From Bin25 sp965221765 (lineage in GTDB: Bacteria; Bacteroidota; Bacteroidia; Flavobacteriales; Flavobacteriaceae): DNA of 64,000 nucleotides. Shown here piece after piece: positions 1 to 9,776 of the stretch. The notes under the pieces were generated by a model that saw only the letters and a list, made by a program, of their open reading frames with translations, searched no databases and was not told where the DNA came from. Every line of letters begins with the position of its first letter. Position 1 is the first letter of the stretch. The stretch spans positions 1 to 64,000 of the forward strand of contig OZ244911.1 in NCBI GenBank assembly GCA_965221765.1. The letters are read 5' to 3'. The translations under genes were made by a program, and so were the position numbers.

Positions 1-650
1 GAATTATAAAAATTAAAAACAGAACCCACGTTAAATCTTTTGGTCATGTTTAATACGAATTTCTTTTCTGAATGATAGATACTCGATTTATTCTTATTCC
101 CTCTTAGATAAATCAAATCTCGCCTAAAAAACAAACATTATTTCATGACTTTAAAACGTGACTTAGTATTAGGATTGATTTCATAAAAGTTTTTATTCTG
201 AATAGAAAATGGGCTAGTTTTACTTTGTGAAAACTAAATTTCGCAAGTAAAATACTTTCACTCGAAGGACATTTATAAATATTACCATTTCAACTCCTCT
301 TCATTAAGCAAATTCATGCTAGATCCTATATGATAAAATTCTGCTAATCTTTCTAACATTCTATGAAGTCGGTTTTTAAAACAATAAAATAGCTTTTAAT
401 TTTCTTCTCATGGGGGTTATTTCAATAATCATTTTCTTTTGAGTCGCTGGTGATTCAGTGATGCGGTGGTTTGATGGGAAAAATCAAAGGATAACCAATT
501 TGAACTTCATACTTCATCTAGAGAGCAAGGTGAAGCTTCCATCTTTTATTTAGAAACCGTTCCGAATTTTAAATCTGAATGAATCACATTCACATGCGGA
601 ACGAAATTTCCATCGGGATTGACAATATTCCCTATCATCTAAGAATGTTC
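1..650. other. AT-rich stretch with no supported gene
   Basis: No open frame with a recognisable product was found on either strand, and no RNA gene or clear repeat was seen. The stretch ends exactly at the left inverted repeat of the IS3-type element. It may be decayed DNA that received the insertion. Confidence 0.5.
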
Positions 651-709
651 TGTACCCCAAAATTAGGACAGCTGTTTAAGTTATATTTTACAGTGAATAT
701 TTTTATCCT

Positions 710-985
710 ATGAAGCGAAGACAGCATACACCAGAATTCAAATTCAAGGTGGTCAAGGAAGCCTTCAAAGAACGTCATAGCATCCAAGAACTAGCTCGTC
801 GTTTTGAGGTGCATCCTGTCCAAATATCCACTTGGAAAAAAGAGTTCGATCAACGAGCCAAAGGCTTGTTTCACCGTTCGAATGCTCGAAAATCGGAAGA
901 TCAGAAACAAAAACAATTGGATCAATGCTATCAGATCATTGGTCAACAAAAGATTGAAATCGAATTTTTTAAAAAAAACTTATGA
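710..985 (+). CDS. IS3-family transposase OrfA
   Basis: This 91-residue protein is the DNA-binding half of an IS3-family transposase. An N-terminal helix-turn-helix (about residues 8-45, with the pattern QELARRFEVHPVQISTWKKE) is followed by a short coiled coil (about 60-90) used for oligomerisation. The end of the gene carries a run of eight A just before the overlapping ATGATG of orfB, the usual place for programmed -1 frameshifting to make the OrfAB transposase. OrfA itself looks intact; the element is not, because orfB is broken. Confidence 0.85.
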   Translation: MKRRQHTPEFKFKVVKEAFKERHSIQELARRFEVHPVQISTWKKEFDQRAKGLFHRSNARKSEDQKQKQLDQCYQIIGQQKIEIEFFKKNL

Positions 986-1854
986 TGCAATATTCTAGAG
1001 CAAAACGTCGTCAGATGGTGGATCGATCGTCTACCTTAAGCATTGTCAGACAATGTGCTTTATTGTCGATCGATCGTAGCGGCTGGTACTATCAAGCTAT
1101 CGGACCTTCCGAACTTCATGTGCAGTTAGTCAAGCTGGTCAAGAGATATTATATCCTCTATCCCTTTTTTGGGGCTCGACGGATGCTTCGGTGGATTCTC
1201 GCGAAACATCCGGAATTCAAACAACTCAATATCAAACGCATCTTCCGTATCTACCAGTTACTCCATATCCGTGCTCTTTACCCCAAAATAAAGACCACTC
1301 GAAGAAGCCAAAACCCTGATAATCAGATATTTCCGTATTTATTGAGAAGATTATCTATTGAGACGCCGAACCATGTCTGGGCCACCGATATCACTTACAT
1401 CAGTGTATTAGGCGGTGGGTTTTACCTCTGTGCCATCATCGACATTTATAGTCGTTTTGTGGTCGGCTTCCATCTTTCCAATAGCATGCACGTGGACTTG
1501 TGTTTGGAGGCGTTATACAAGGCGGTGGAACACTATGGTTGTCCGCAAATATTGAATACCGATCAGGGCAGTCAGTTTACTTCGAGGGAATACACCAATG
1601 CGGTTCGCCGTTTTTCCATTCGGTGAAGTATGGATGGAAAAGGTAGAGCAACCGATAATGCCTTTATCGAACGATGATGGCATTCGGTCAAACAAGAGTG
1701 CACGCCTATGGAACCCTCTGATGATGGTTTGGAGTGCTATCATAAATTGGAAAAATATTTTCGGTTTTATAATTATGAGAGACCACATCAGGGTATTCAA
1801 TATCAAACGCCCGTTGATCGTTACCAAGAAATCAACCATCATAAAGCATCATGA
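982..1854 (+). pseudogene. IS3-family transposase OrfB, two in-frame stops
   Basis: This is the DDE integrase-type catalytic half of the transposase. The first acidic residue lies in the ATDITYIS stretch, the second in NTDQGSQFTS and the third in the FIER stretch. The frame is interrupted by TGA at 1624-1626 (in FSIR-stop-SMDGKGRATDN) and again by TGA at 1675-1677 (in FIER-stop-WHSVKQE), then continues in the same frame to the normal C-terminal YERPHQGIQYQTPVDRY region. Both stops are point changes without a frameshift. TGA readthrough is unlikely because intact genes in the window use TGA as a stop. Confidence 0.85.
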
Positions 1855-2166
1855 ACCATCAAAAAAACAAACCACTCATTTTAAGTTGGAATGGTTCTTT
1901 TTTCAAGCCCCAATTCCAAAGAAAAACACAAGTTGTAGGTAACTTAAATTTGGCCAATAACTGTCCTAACAATGGGGTACACTTCAGAATTCCGAAGATA
2001 AAAAAGCAACATAAAGAGGATTAAATATTTCGTGTCCATTGATAATTAAAACCAATTTTTAGAAAAATTAATGTTCAAACCTTGAATCAAAAAAAACAAC
2101 GTTTTAGGAATCCAACAATTCCAAAAGATAAACCTAAATTTAAGCAATTTTTAAATCTTCGATATT

Positions 2167-2799
2167 ATGGATTTCCCAACTGAAAATTTGTTAGAATATG
2201 CTATAAAATCTAGTCATAAGCAATCTTCATTATTGCAGAAAATTGAATTAGAAACCTTCCAAAAGATGAAAAACCCAGAAATGGTCAGCGGCTCCCTACA
2301 AGGAAGAGTTTTGAGTTTGTTATCACAATTGGTGAAACCCAAACAAATAATAGAAGTGGGGACCTTTACTGGGTTTTCTACATTATGTTTGGCGGAAGGA
2401 CTATGCCAAAATGGGATGATTCATACCATCGATATCAATGAAGAGCTAGTCGATATTCAAAAGAGCTATTTTAAAAATTCACCGTATCAGCATCAAATAA
2501 AATCATACTTGGGAGATGCTCTTGAAGTCATACCAAGCATATCAAGCAAAATAGATTTAGCATTTATTGATGCAGATAAAAAAAACTATAGGCTTTATTT
2601 TGATTTATTGATTGATAAAATGAATCAAAAAGGGTTGATTATATCGGATAATACCCTCTGGAGTGGAAAAGTTTTGAATCCAAATGATGCTGATACCCAA
2701 GCCATCGCACAATATAATCAATACCTTGCCAATCATCCCAAAGTTCAAACCGTCTTATTACCTTTCCGAGATGGTCTTAGCTTGAGTTATGTTTTGTGA
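2167..2799 (+). CDS. SAM-dependent O-methyltransferase (caffeoyl-CoA OMT-like, family 3)
   Basis: This cytosolic methyltransferase of 210 residues is the usual size for bacterial family-3 O-methyltransferases. The SAM-binding motif I is IIEVGTFTGFSTLCLA (about residues 58-73). The metal/acceptor motif FIDADKKNY (about 138) and the late motif LIISDNTLWSGKV (about 157-170) also fit. The natural acceptor cannot be read from sequence; catechols are typical for the family. Its 3' end overlaps the convergent tatA-like gene by 23 bp, so the two transcripts are antisense at their ends. Confidence 0.9.
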   Translation: MDFPTENLLEYAIKSSHKQSSLLQKIELETFQKMKNPEMVSGSLQGRVLSLLSQLVKPKQIIEVGTFTGFSTLCLAEGLCQNGMIHTIDINEELVDIQKSYFKNSPYQHQIKSYLGDALEVIPSISSKIDLAFIDADKKNYRLYFDLLIDKMNQKGLIISDNTLWSGKVLNPNDADTQAIAQYNQYLANHPKVQTVLLPFRDGLSLSYVL

Positions 2800-3073
2800 G
2801 ATCTCGCTGGATCGAATCTTCAAGGTCCTTGAATCCTTTAGAAATTTTTCCTACTTCTTTTTTGATGTCTTTTGTGACAGATTTCTTGGGATTTTCAATA
2901 TTTTCGTCTACAGATTTTTGCAGTTCTGTTTTAATTTCATTGGTTGCTTGACGTACTTGCGTCATCCCTTTGGCTAGGGTCCTAGCCAATCCTGGAATTT
3001 TATCAGCACCAAAAACCAATAAGAAGATAAAAAAGACAAAAATAATCTCAGGTCCACTAATAAAATATACCAC
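2777..3073 (-). CDS. tatA: Sec-independent twin-arginine translocase subunit TatA/TatE
   Basis: This 98-residue protein has the TatA plan: a short N-terminal membrane helix (about residues 4-22, with PEIIFVFFIFLLVFG), the hinge GADKIPGLART, then an amphipathic helix and a charged tail with many K and E residues. TatA forms the variable pore that exports folded proteins with an RR signal. A likely client in this window is ActB, which has an RRDF signal. The start is GTG. TatA versus TatB cannot be settled by sequence alone, but the short length and FG hinge favour TatA. Confidence 0.85.
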   Translation of the reverse strand: MVYFISGPEIIFVFFIFLLVFGADKIPGLARTLAKGMTQVRQATNEIKTELQKSVDENIENPKKSVTKDIKKEVGKISKGFKDLEDSIQRDLTKHNSS

Positions 3074-3126
3074 GTTAATTGCAATTACTTAAAAGACCCT
3101 ACCCAAAATTATTAAAGTATCTTTTG

Positions 3127-5400
3127 TTATTGAGATCCTTCTCTAAAGCGCTCTAAATCAGTTTTCAATTCCTGCTTTGGCCAACTATTATTTGAAGTAT
3201 CGATATCAGCCGTTTCTAAATTAGGATCGACGGTTATATTCACAATGGCTTGATTACTAATGACACGCTTATACACTAAATCATCATTTTTTCGCCAAAC
3301 TTGAACAGGATAGGTGATGTTTTCTGTTGAACCATCTTCATAAGTATATTCCACAATCAATGGCATGACCAATCCACCTGGTTTTTCAAAAGCAATTTCA
3401 TAAATGTATTTCGAATTATGGAGCGTTTCTAGATTGATGTTATTTTCTTGGATATAATCTTCAACGGATTCTAGTTGCTCATCGGAGGTGGATTCATCTT
3501 CAGGAACGATAAACACATCATAATTTGGAGGGAGATCCTCAATAGACATTCCATAACTGCTCAATAGGTCAATGGCATTTTGACCCGGTGTCGAAGAGAC
3601 TCGATATGTTTTGACATCCTTTACTCCGATATCGACATAATCTGTTGTATAAAACCAACCCCGCCAAAACCAATCTAAATCGACAGCTGAGGCATCTTCC
3701 ATGGTTCGGAAAAAATCTTCTGGAGTGGGATGTTTAAACATCCAGCGTTGTGCATAAGTTTTAAATGCGTGATCAAATAATTCTCTCCCCATGACGGTTT
3801 CTCTTAAAATATTGAGGGCCGTTGCGGGTTTTCCATAGGCATTCGGCCCAAGTTGGTAAACATTTTCTGGATTTGACATGATAGGGGCCAAAAAACTTTG
3901 ATCTCCAGACATGTAAGGAACAATATCTGCGGGCTTTCCCCTTCTTGATGGATAGCTATCGAGATCTCCAATAGATTCAGGATATACTTTACCAAATTCT
4001 TGTTCGGTGACATATTGCATAAAGGTATCCAATCCTTCATCCATCCAACCCCATTGTCTCTCATCAGCATTGACAATCATTGGAAAAAAATTATGTCCAA
4101 TTTCATGTATAATGACACTAATCATGCCATATTTAATGCGCTCTGAATATTCCCCATTGCTATCAGGACGACCATAATTCCAACAAATCATAGGATATTC
4201 CATTCCCTGGTTTCGAGCGTGAACTGATACTGCTTTGGGATATGGATAATCAAAGGTGTGTTTTGAGAACGTCTTTAAGGTTTGAAGGACTGCTTTGGTG
4301 GAATATTCTTCCCAAAGGGGATTTCCTTCTTTGGGGTATAAGGATACTGCCATTACCGTATTTTCTCCAATTTCAACCGCTTGCATTTCCCAAATGAATT
4401 TTCTAGAAGTGGCAAAAGCAAAATCCCGGACATTATTGGCCACGAATTTCCATGTGGATTTTTTATCAGAAACTTCACTCTCGTTTTCTCGAGCTTCTTC
4501 TTCAGTGACTATAAAGATCGGTTGATCATAACTTTTTTGGGCATCACGATATCTTTTGTATTGTTTTGATGTCAGTACTTGTCTTGGATTTTGTAATTCT
4601 CCTGTGGCTTCTAATACATGATCTGAAGGAACTGTGATATTGACCTGGTAATCACCGAATTGAAGTGCAAATTCTCCATTCCCCCAAAACTGCATGTTTT
4701 GCCATCCTTCAACATCGTCGTACACACATAATCTTGGGAAAAACTGGGCAATCACATAGGCTCTATTCTCGTCTTCAGAAAAATATTCATACCCAGAACG
4801 GGCTCTATTTTCTACGTGATTGTTAATATTATACCACCATTTGACTTGAAACTGAAACTGTCCTTTGGAGGCGATGGGACTTGGTAAATCAATCCGCATC
4901 ATGGTCATATTGATGGTATAAGGAAGATTATTTCCTTCTAGATCTTTGACATATTCGATATTAAATCCGCCATCAAAAGGCTCTTTTAAATACGATGAAA
5001 CAAATTGCCCAGAGGTCAAAATCGGATCTACTCCACTCCCATTTTTTTCTAAAGTAGGGGAATCTTTTTTGCGAATATTTTGATCCAATTGAACCCATAA
5101 ATAAGGCAACTCATCTGGTGAATTATTAGTATAAGTAATAGTTTGATGTCCGTAAAGTTTGGTGTTTTCATCATCAAGTTCGATATCCATGATATAATCA
5201 ACTTTTTGTTGAAAGTAATTGATTCCTGGAGCTCCTGAAGCTGTTCTATAACTGTTTGGCGTGGCAAACTCGTCATAGAGCTGTCGAAATTTATTTTGAT
5301 TGGTATGACCAAGTTCTCTTTGATGAGATTCTATATCTTGGCCATAGGTAAGGGGGATTGCAAAAAAAGAAAATAAAATGCAATGAAGAAATTGTTTCAT
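3127..5400 (-). CDS. Secreted M1-family metallopeptidase
   Basis: This 757-residue zinc aminopeptidase-type protein has an N-terminal signal peptide (about residues 1-20, ending near TYGQ). The zinc site is HEIGHNFF at about residue 432, with the second glutamate in WMDEGLDTF about 20 residues later. The usual upstream GxMEN motif is seen as QGMEYPMICW, with N replaced by Y. Such proteins are common in Bacteroidota next to DUF6702 genes, as here. Its first 183 codons lie in the 2,004-bp duplicated unit and were copied upstream into a chimeric gene. The intact copy is last in the minus-strand operon and its substrate is unknown. Confidence 0.9.
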   Translation of the reverse strand: MKQFLHCILFSFFAIPLTYGQDIESHQRELGHTNQNKFRQLYDEFATPNSYRTASGAPGINYFQQKVDYIMDIELDDENTKLYGHQTITYTNNSPDELPYLWVQLDQNIRKKDSPTLEKNGSGVDPILTSGQFVSSYLKEPFDGGFNIEYVKDLEGNNLPYTINMTMMRIDLPSPIASKGQFQFQVKWWYNINNHVENRARSGYEYFSEDENRAYVIAQFFPRLCVYDDVEGWQNMQFWGNGEFALQFGDYQVNITVPSDHVLEATGELQNPRQVLTSKQYKRYRDAQKSYDQPIFIVTEEEARENESEVSDKKSTWKFVANNVRDFAFATSRKFIWEMQAVEIGENTVMAVSLYPKEGNPLWEEYSTKAVLQTLKTFSKHTFDYPYPKAVSVHARNQGMEYPMICWNYGRPDSNGEYSERIKYGMISVIIHEIGHNFFPMIVNADERQWGWMDEGLDTFMQYVTEQEFGKVYPESIGDLDSYPSRRGKPADIVPYMSGDQSFLAPIMSNPENVYQLGPNAYGKPATALNILRETVMGRELFDHAFKTYAQRWMFKHPTPEDFFRTMEDASAVDLDWFWRGWFYTTDYVDIGVKDVKTYRVSSTPGQNAIDLLSSYGMSIEDLPPNYDVFIVPEDESTSDEQLESVEDYIQENNINLETLHNSKYIYEIAFEKPGGLVMPLIVEYTYEDGSTENITYPVQVWRKNDDLVYKRVISNQAIVNITVDPNLETADIDTSNNSWPKQELKTDLERFREGSQ

Positions 5401-5495
5401 TAAATGATGGGATTATGAGATTTCAAAAATAAATATAATTCTCTTTCAAGATTTGAGGGTTATGCCCAAATCTTTTAGATTACAATAATCTATTA

Positions 5496-6044
5496 TTATT
5501 TTACGGGAATCACTATTGATGATTTTCCTAAGTGTAACAGGTAACTTTTTCGGTAGTTATTTGATTTGAAATGGATGATATTTTTTTGATCTTCAAACAA
5601 ATCAAAGAGTACCGTATTAGTGATCCTTAGTGTGTCAATTGTTAAAGCTCGAGTGAGTATTTCCAAATGATATGTTCCTAAATCAAAATCATATTCTTTA
5701 CCGACAAAATCTAAAGGCAACACATGCTGATTTTGTTTTATGATCAAGTGTTGATTTAGATATTGAATAGAAAGACTATCAACTAATTGCAGATTCGAGT
5801 CTGGATCGAGTTTAATGGAACCATGGCGTTGTCTTAAAGCACGTTGCATATCATCGATAAAAATTTTAGTGGTGATATGAATTGAATTTTGACTTTCAAG
5901 AAATGTGATGGAAGTGGTACTTACATAAAATTTATGGAGTGAGTCGCTAGAGTTAAATAAAAATAAGGTTCCCAAAAGAAAAAAGACATTCTGAATTCTA
6001 GTTTCAACACAAACAAAAAATCTATTTCGGATTGTAGCAATCAA
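5496..6044 (-). CDS. DUF6702 family protein, copy A
   Basis: This is a small secreted protein with a DUF6702-type pattern: HKFYVSTTSI after the signal region, then IFIDDMQRALRQRHG about 25 residues on, and a beta-rich C-terminal half. Proteins of this family are found beside M1 peptidases in many Bacteroidota; the function is unknown. The start is uncertain. A longer frame opens at 6203, but it overlaps the nuclease gene by 182 bp. I chose TTG at 6044 because the resulting N-terminus (two arginines, then FFLLGTLFLF) makes a reasonable signal peptide. The gene is 95 bp upstream of the M1 gene on the same strand and is one of two identical copies. Confidence 0.7.
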   Translation of the reverse strand: MIATIRNRFFVCVETRIQNVFFLLGTLFLFNSSDSLHKFYVSTTSITFLESQNSIHITTKIFIDDMQRALRQRHGSIKLDPDSNLQLVDSLSIQYLNQHLIIKQNQHVLPLDFVGKEYDFDLGTYHLEILTRALTIDTLRITNTVLFDLFEDQKNIIHFKSNNYRKSYLLHLGKSSIVIPVK

Positions 6045-7404
6045 TATCTTTGGGACAATCAATGATTTGTTCTCGCCAGCTTCCAGAGGGTTTTTCATTT
6101 TTAAATTGATAACACTCTTGGCCAACCCCCTGAATATACGAATATTTAATATAACCACTTGGGACAACCGCATCAGTGGGAAGGATAATGGATTGCTCAT
6201 CAAAAATCAATTCAATTCGAACACAAACAGGCTTTTGATATTGATTGGCTCGTTTTCTCAATTCACTTTCTAATACAGCCCATTGTCCTCTATTTAAGGA
6301 TTGATGTTGAAGCGAACAGTTGAGATAAGAAAACGATTCATGCATAAAAGAATCATTATCGACAAATGCAGCAGCTGGTGCCAAATGACCTTTATCCCAA
6401 ATATTTTTGTAGTAATCATCATCATCTGAGGTATGGACCGAATCGACTTCATAGAAGTTTCTACCATCTCTCGAAGTTCTTGCTTGAAGATTTGGGCGTA
6501 CCGTATATTCTAACCAGTTGGGTTGTTCCTTAATTTCATTATAAGAGACTCTGAAAATAGGACCTTCTATCAAATAATCTTCATTCTTAGTGTTTTGCTG
6601 TGAATTTTCAGATTTTGTCTTATTTTCATTTTCATTTTCATCATCAGAACTTTCAGAATCTTTTAATGTCGTTTCATTATTTGAAATTTCATCGGTTTGA
6701 TTACTGTTTGTATTCTCATTTTGAGAATCAATATCATCTTTTGAATTTTCAGAATTTGCCGAATCTTCGGATTCTGTATTGCTGTTTTCGGTTTTATCAG
6801 AATCTTCTGAATTTGAATCATCATTATGAGAATTTTTTGCACTTTCGGATTTTGACTGAAACTGTCCTTTGGAGGCGATGGGACTTGGTAAATCAATCCG
6901 CATCATGGTCATATTGATGGTATAAGGAAGATTATTTCCTTCTAGATCTTTGACATATTCGATATTAAATCCGCCATCAAAAGGCTCTTTTAAATACGAT
7001 GAAACAAATTGCCCAGAGGTCAAAATCGGATCTACTCCACTCCCATTTTTTTCTAAAGTAGGGGAATCTTTTTTGCGAATATTTTGATCCAATTGAACCC
7101 ATAAATAAGGCAACTCATCTGGTGAATTATTAGTATAAGTAATAGTTTGATGTCCGTAAAGTTTGGTGTTTTCATCATCAAGTTCGATATCCATGATATA
7201 ATCAACTTTTTGTTGAAAGTAATTGATTCCTGGAGCTCCTGAAGCTGTTCTATAACTGTTTGGCGTGGCAAACTCGTCATAGAGCTGTCGAAATTTATTT
7301 TGATTGGTATGACCAAGTTCTCTTTGATGAGATTCTATATCTTGGCCATAGGTAAGGGGGATTGCAAAAAAAGAAAATAAAATGCAATGAAGAAATTGTT
7401 TCAT
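6022..7404 (-). CDS. Chimeric protein: M1 peptidase N-terminus fused to non-specific nuclease domain
   Basis: This 460-residue frame was created by the 2,004-bp duplication. Residues 1 to about 182 equal the start of the M1 peptidase, including its signal peptide, up to KGQFQ. From SKSESAKN onward it equals the acidic S/D/E/N-rich linker and the complete DNA/RNA non-specific nuclease domain, with the DKGHLAPAAAF active-site motif. The M1 catalytic zinc site is absent. The fusion is in frame and has a signal peptide, so a secreted nuclease could be made from the M1 translation start. Whether it is expressed depends on a promoter or readthrough from the upstream copy. Confidence 0.85.
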   Translation of the reverse strand: MKQFLHCILFSFFAIPLTYGQDIESHQRELGHTNQNKFRQLYDEFATPNSYRTASGAPGINYFQQKVDYIMDIELDDENTKLYGHQTITYTNNSPDELPYLWVQLDQNIRKKDSPTLEKNGSGVDPILTSGQFVSSYLKEPFDGGFNIEYVKDLEGNNLPYTINMTMMRIDLPSPIASKGQFQSKSESAKNSHNDDSNSEDSDKTENSNTESEDSANSENSKDDIDSQNENTNSNQTDEISNNETTLKDSESSDDENENENKTKSENSQQNTKNEDYLIEGPIFRVSYNEIKEQPNWLEYTVRPNLQARTSRDGRNFYEVDSVHTSDDDDYYKNIWDKGHLAPAAAFVDNDSFMHESFSYLNCSLQHQSLNRGQWAVLESELRKRANQYQKPVCVRIELIFDEQSIILPTDAVVPSGYIKYSYIQGVGQECYQFKNEKPSGSWREQIIDCPKDIDCYNPK

Positions 7405-7499
7405 TAAATGATGGGATTATGAGATTTCAAAAATAAATATAATTCTCTTTCAAGATTTGAGGGTTATGCCCAAATCTTTTAGATTACAATAATCTATTA

Positions 7500-8048
7500 T
7501 TATTTTACGGGAATCACTATTGATGATTTTCCTAAGTGTAACAGGTAACTTTTTCGGTAGTTATTTGATTTGAAATGGATGATATTTTTTTGATCTTCAA
7601 ACAAATCAAAGAGTACCGTATTAGTGATCCTTAGTGTGTCAATTGTTAAAGCTCGAGTGAGTATTTCCAAATGATATGTTCCTAAATCAAAATCATATTC
7701 TTTACCGACAAAATCTAAAGGCAACACATGCTGATTTTGTTTTATGATCAAGTGTTGATTTAGATATTGAATAGAAAGACTATCAACTAATTGCAGATTC
7801 GAGTCTGGATCGAGTTTAATGGAACCATGGCGTTGTCTTAAAGCACGTTGCATATCATCGATAAAAATTTTAGTGGTGATATGAATTGAATTTTGACTTT
7901 CAAGAAATGTGATGGAAGTGGTACTTACATAAAATTTATGGAGTGAGTCGCTAGAGTTAAATAAAAATAAGGTTCCCAAAAGAAAAAAGACATTCTGAAT
8001 TCTAGTTTCAACACAAACAAAAAATCTATTTCGGATTGTAGCAATCAA
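7500..8048 (-). CDS. DUF6702 family protein, copy B (ancestral position)
   Basis: This copy is identical in sequence to copy A, 2,004 bp downstream on the map. It follows the intact nuclease gene, which is the arrangement expected before the duplication. The start is uncertain for the same reason as in copy A: TTG at 8048 was chosen, while a longer frame reaches 8207 inside the nuclease gene. Downstream of it now lies the chimeric gene rather than the real M1 peptidase gene. Confidence 0.7.
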   Translation of the reverse strand: MIATIRNRFFVCVETRIQNVFFLLGTLFLFNSSDSLHKFYVSTTSITFLESQNSIHITTKIFIDDMQRALRQRHGSIKLDPDSNLQLVDSLSIQYLNQHLIIKQNQHVLPLDFVGKEYDFDLGTYHLEILTRALTIDTLRITNTVLFDLFEDQKNIIHFKSNNYRKSYLLHLGKSSIVIPVK

Positions 8049-9045
8049 TATCTTTGGGACAATCAATGATTTGTTCTCGCCAGCTTCCAGAGGGTTTTTC
8101 ATTTTTAAATTGATAACACTCTTGGCCAACCCCCTGAATATACGAATATTTAATATAACCACTTGGGACAACCGCATCAGTGGGAAGGATAATGGATTGC
8201 TCATCAAAAATCAATTCAATTCGAACACAAACAGGCTTTTGATATTGATTGGCTCGTTTTCTCAATTCACTTTCTAATACAGCCCATTGTCCTCTATTTA
8301 AGGATTGATGTTGAAGCGAACAGTTGAGATAAGAAAACGATTCATGCATAAAAGAATCATTATCGACAAATGCAGCAGCTGGTGCCAAATGACCTTTATC
8401 CCAAATATTTTTGTAGTAATCATCATCATCTGAGGTATGGACCGAATCGACTTCATAGAAGTTTCTACCATCTCTCGAAGTTCTTGCTTGAAGATTTGGG
8501 CGTACCGTATATTCTAACCAGTTGGGTTGTTCCTTAATTTCATTATAAGAGACTCTGAAAATAGGACCTTCTATCAAATAATCTTCATTCTTAGTGTTTT
8601 GCTGTGAATTTTCAGATTTTGTCTTATTTTCATTTTCATTTTCATCATCAGAACTTTCAGAATCTTTTAATGTCGTTTCATTATTTGAAATTTCATCGGT
8701 TTGATTACTGTTTGTATTCTCATTTTGAGAATCAATATCATCTTTTGAATTTTCAGAATTTGCCGAATCTTCGGATTCTGTATTGCTGTTTTCGGTTTTA
8801 TCAGAATCTTCTGAATTTGAATCATCATTATGAGAATTTTTTGCACTTTCGGATTTTGGAGTATTTTCGCTTTCTGATTCTGTGATGATAATTTTATTGG
8901 TAGGATGATTAGATAATGTCACATTAGGTTTATCATTGGGGTTTGAAGCGTTGCAGAAGGTTAAAATAACCAACAATATTAGAAATCCATTTATTTGAAA
9001 AACCTTTTTAAAAAAAGATATCGATGATGAATGAGCATCCGTCAT
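8026..9045 (-). CDS. Secreted or membrane-anchored DNA/RNA non-specific endonuclease
   Basis: This 339-residue protein has a hydrophobic N-terminal segment (about residues 18-32) ending in a cysteine (LTFC), a possible but non-ideal lipobox. A low-complexity linker rich in S, E, N and D (about 50-145) precedes the nuclease domain of the beta-beta-alpha metal type. The motif DKGHLAPAAAF (about residue 217) corresponds to the DRGH motif of the family, and LNRGQW supplies the metal-binding asparagine region. It probably degrades extracellular nucleic acid. Its start overlaps the end of the upstream gene by 4 bp (ATGA), indicating coupled translation. The 3' two thirds are duplicated. Confidence 0.85.
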   Translation of the reverse strand: MTDAHSSSISFFKKVFQINGFLILLVILTFCNASNPNDKPNVTLSNHPTNKIIITESESENTPKSESAKNSHNDDSNSEDSDKTENSNTESEDSANSENSKDDIDSQNENTNSNQTDEISNNETTLKDSESSDDENENENKTKSENSQQNTKNEDYLIEGPIFRVSYNEIKEQPNWLEYTVRPNLQARTSRDGRNFYEVDSVHTSDDDDYYKNIWDKGHLAPAAAFVDNDSFMHESFSYLNCSLQHQSLNRGQWAVLESELRKRANQYQKPVCVRIELIFDEQSIILPTDAVVPSGYIKYSYIQGVGQECYQFKNEKPSGSWREQIIDCPKDIDCYNPK

Positions 9046-9776
9046 TTCTTATGGTTTTGGTGTAGATACTTCTGACTTTCGATAACCAAAAAATCGATGA
9101 GTTGAAATTGACGGTCTTGACGAAACAATTCTTGACTTTTCATGTTATTGTCAAGGTATTCCAAAAATTCAGTAACTTGCTCTTTGGGTATTTTTAAATC
9201 GTTTTCGAAAAATGAAGTTTCAAATACTTCAGGAAGCACTTGGCTAGGTTTGAGAGACATGCGTTGTGTTTCCGATTGATTGGAAAAGATTTGAGAGACA
9301 AATTTGGCCAAATTCAAAAAATTTAATCCATGTTCTAATTGATTCTCTTCAACCAGTTCATTGCGAACCCTTGAGTACTGGTCGGTTGTATAATCAAAGC
9401 CCTTAAATTGCTCTTCGACAAGATCGATGAAAGCCTTGGTTTGATCGGGTGTGACAACCACTTCATTTAATTCTTGGATGTCTTCATTAACGGCAACAAT
9501 TAGACGTTTGTTTTGAAGAATTTCTTCAGAAACAGCCACTTCTCTAATGATGTATTGAACAGATGAAAAGATGATTACATCATTCAATGAGGCCATTATT
9601 TGAAACTCTCCATCGGAATTGGTTATGGTGGCATCCCCAGTGGTATTGTTTATCACATTTGCGGCCACCACGTTGATATTTTTGTACAAAAGTTTTCCCT
9701 GGATGAGTTCTTGGGAGTAGGAAAAGCCAATAGAGCATAAAATCAAGGTTGTCAATAGAAGATATAGTGGCTTCAC
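9042..9776 (-). CDS. Carboxypeptidase-like regulatory domain protein
   Basis: This secreted protein of 244 residues starts at GTG. A signal peptide (about residues 1-21, ending in FSYSQ) is followed by a beta-sandwich of the carboxypeptidase-D regulatory type (about 22-105). Recognisable parts are a G-containing beta turn near DGEFQI and the ELNEVVVTP strand typical of TonB-linked and related Bacteroidota proteins. The C-terminal half is helical with no recognised domain. It is first in the operon with the nuclease, DUF6702 and M1 genes. The role is unknown, probably envelope-associated. Confidence 0.75.
   Translation of the reverse strand: MKPLYLLLTTLILCSIGFSYSQELIQGKLLYKNINVVAANVINNTTGDATITNSDGEFQIMASLNDVIIFSSVQYIIREVAVSEEILQNKRLIVAVNEDIQELNEVVVTPDQTKAFIDLVEEQFKGFDYTTDQYSRVRNELVEENQLEHGLNFLNLAKFVSQIFSNQSETQRMSLKPSQVLPEVFETSFFENDLKIPKEQVTEFLEYLDNNMKSQELFRQDRQFQLIDFLVIESQKYLHQNHKK

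Larger units (their letters stand above)
651..1981 (+). mobile_element. Decayed IS3-family insertion sequence
   Basis: The element is bounded by imperfect inverted repeats. Both ends read TGTACCCCA, three variable bases, then TTAGGACAG (18 of 21 positions agree; left arm at 651, right arm ending at 1981). It holds overlapping orfA and orfB as expected for IS3-family elements. The flanking tetranucleotides GTTC and CTTC are at best a weak target duplication. orfB has two in-frame stops, so the copy cannot move by itself. Confidence 0.85.
4851..8858. repeat. Exact tandem duplication, 2 x 2,004 bp
   Basis: Units 4851-6854 and 6855-8858 are in direct tandem, and every position I compared between them agrees. 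Each unit contains the 3' two thirds of the nuclease gene, the DUF6702 gene and the 5' part of the M1 peptidase gene. The novel junction at 6854/6855 joins GGATTTTG of the nuclease linker to ACTGAAACTG of M1 with at most one base of microhomology. The absence of visible divergence means the event is very recent or is an assembly artefact. Confidence 0.95.

Noticed and set aside
1624..1677. Two in-frame TGA codons in the IS3 OrfB, which could hint at TGA recoding
   Set aside because: Intact genes such as the O-methyltransferase, DUF2061 and the restriction gene end in TGA, and the residues expected at the two sites are not both tryptophan.
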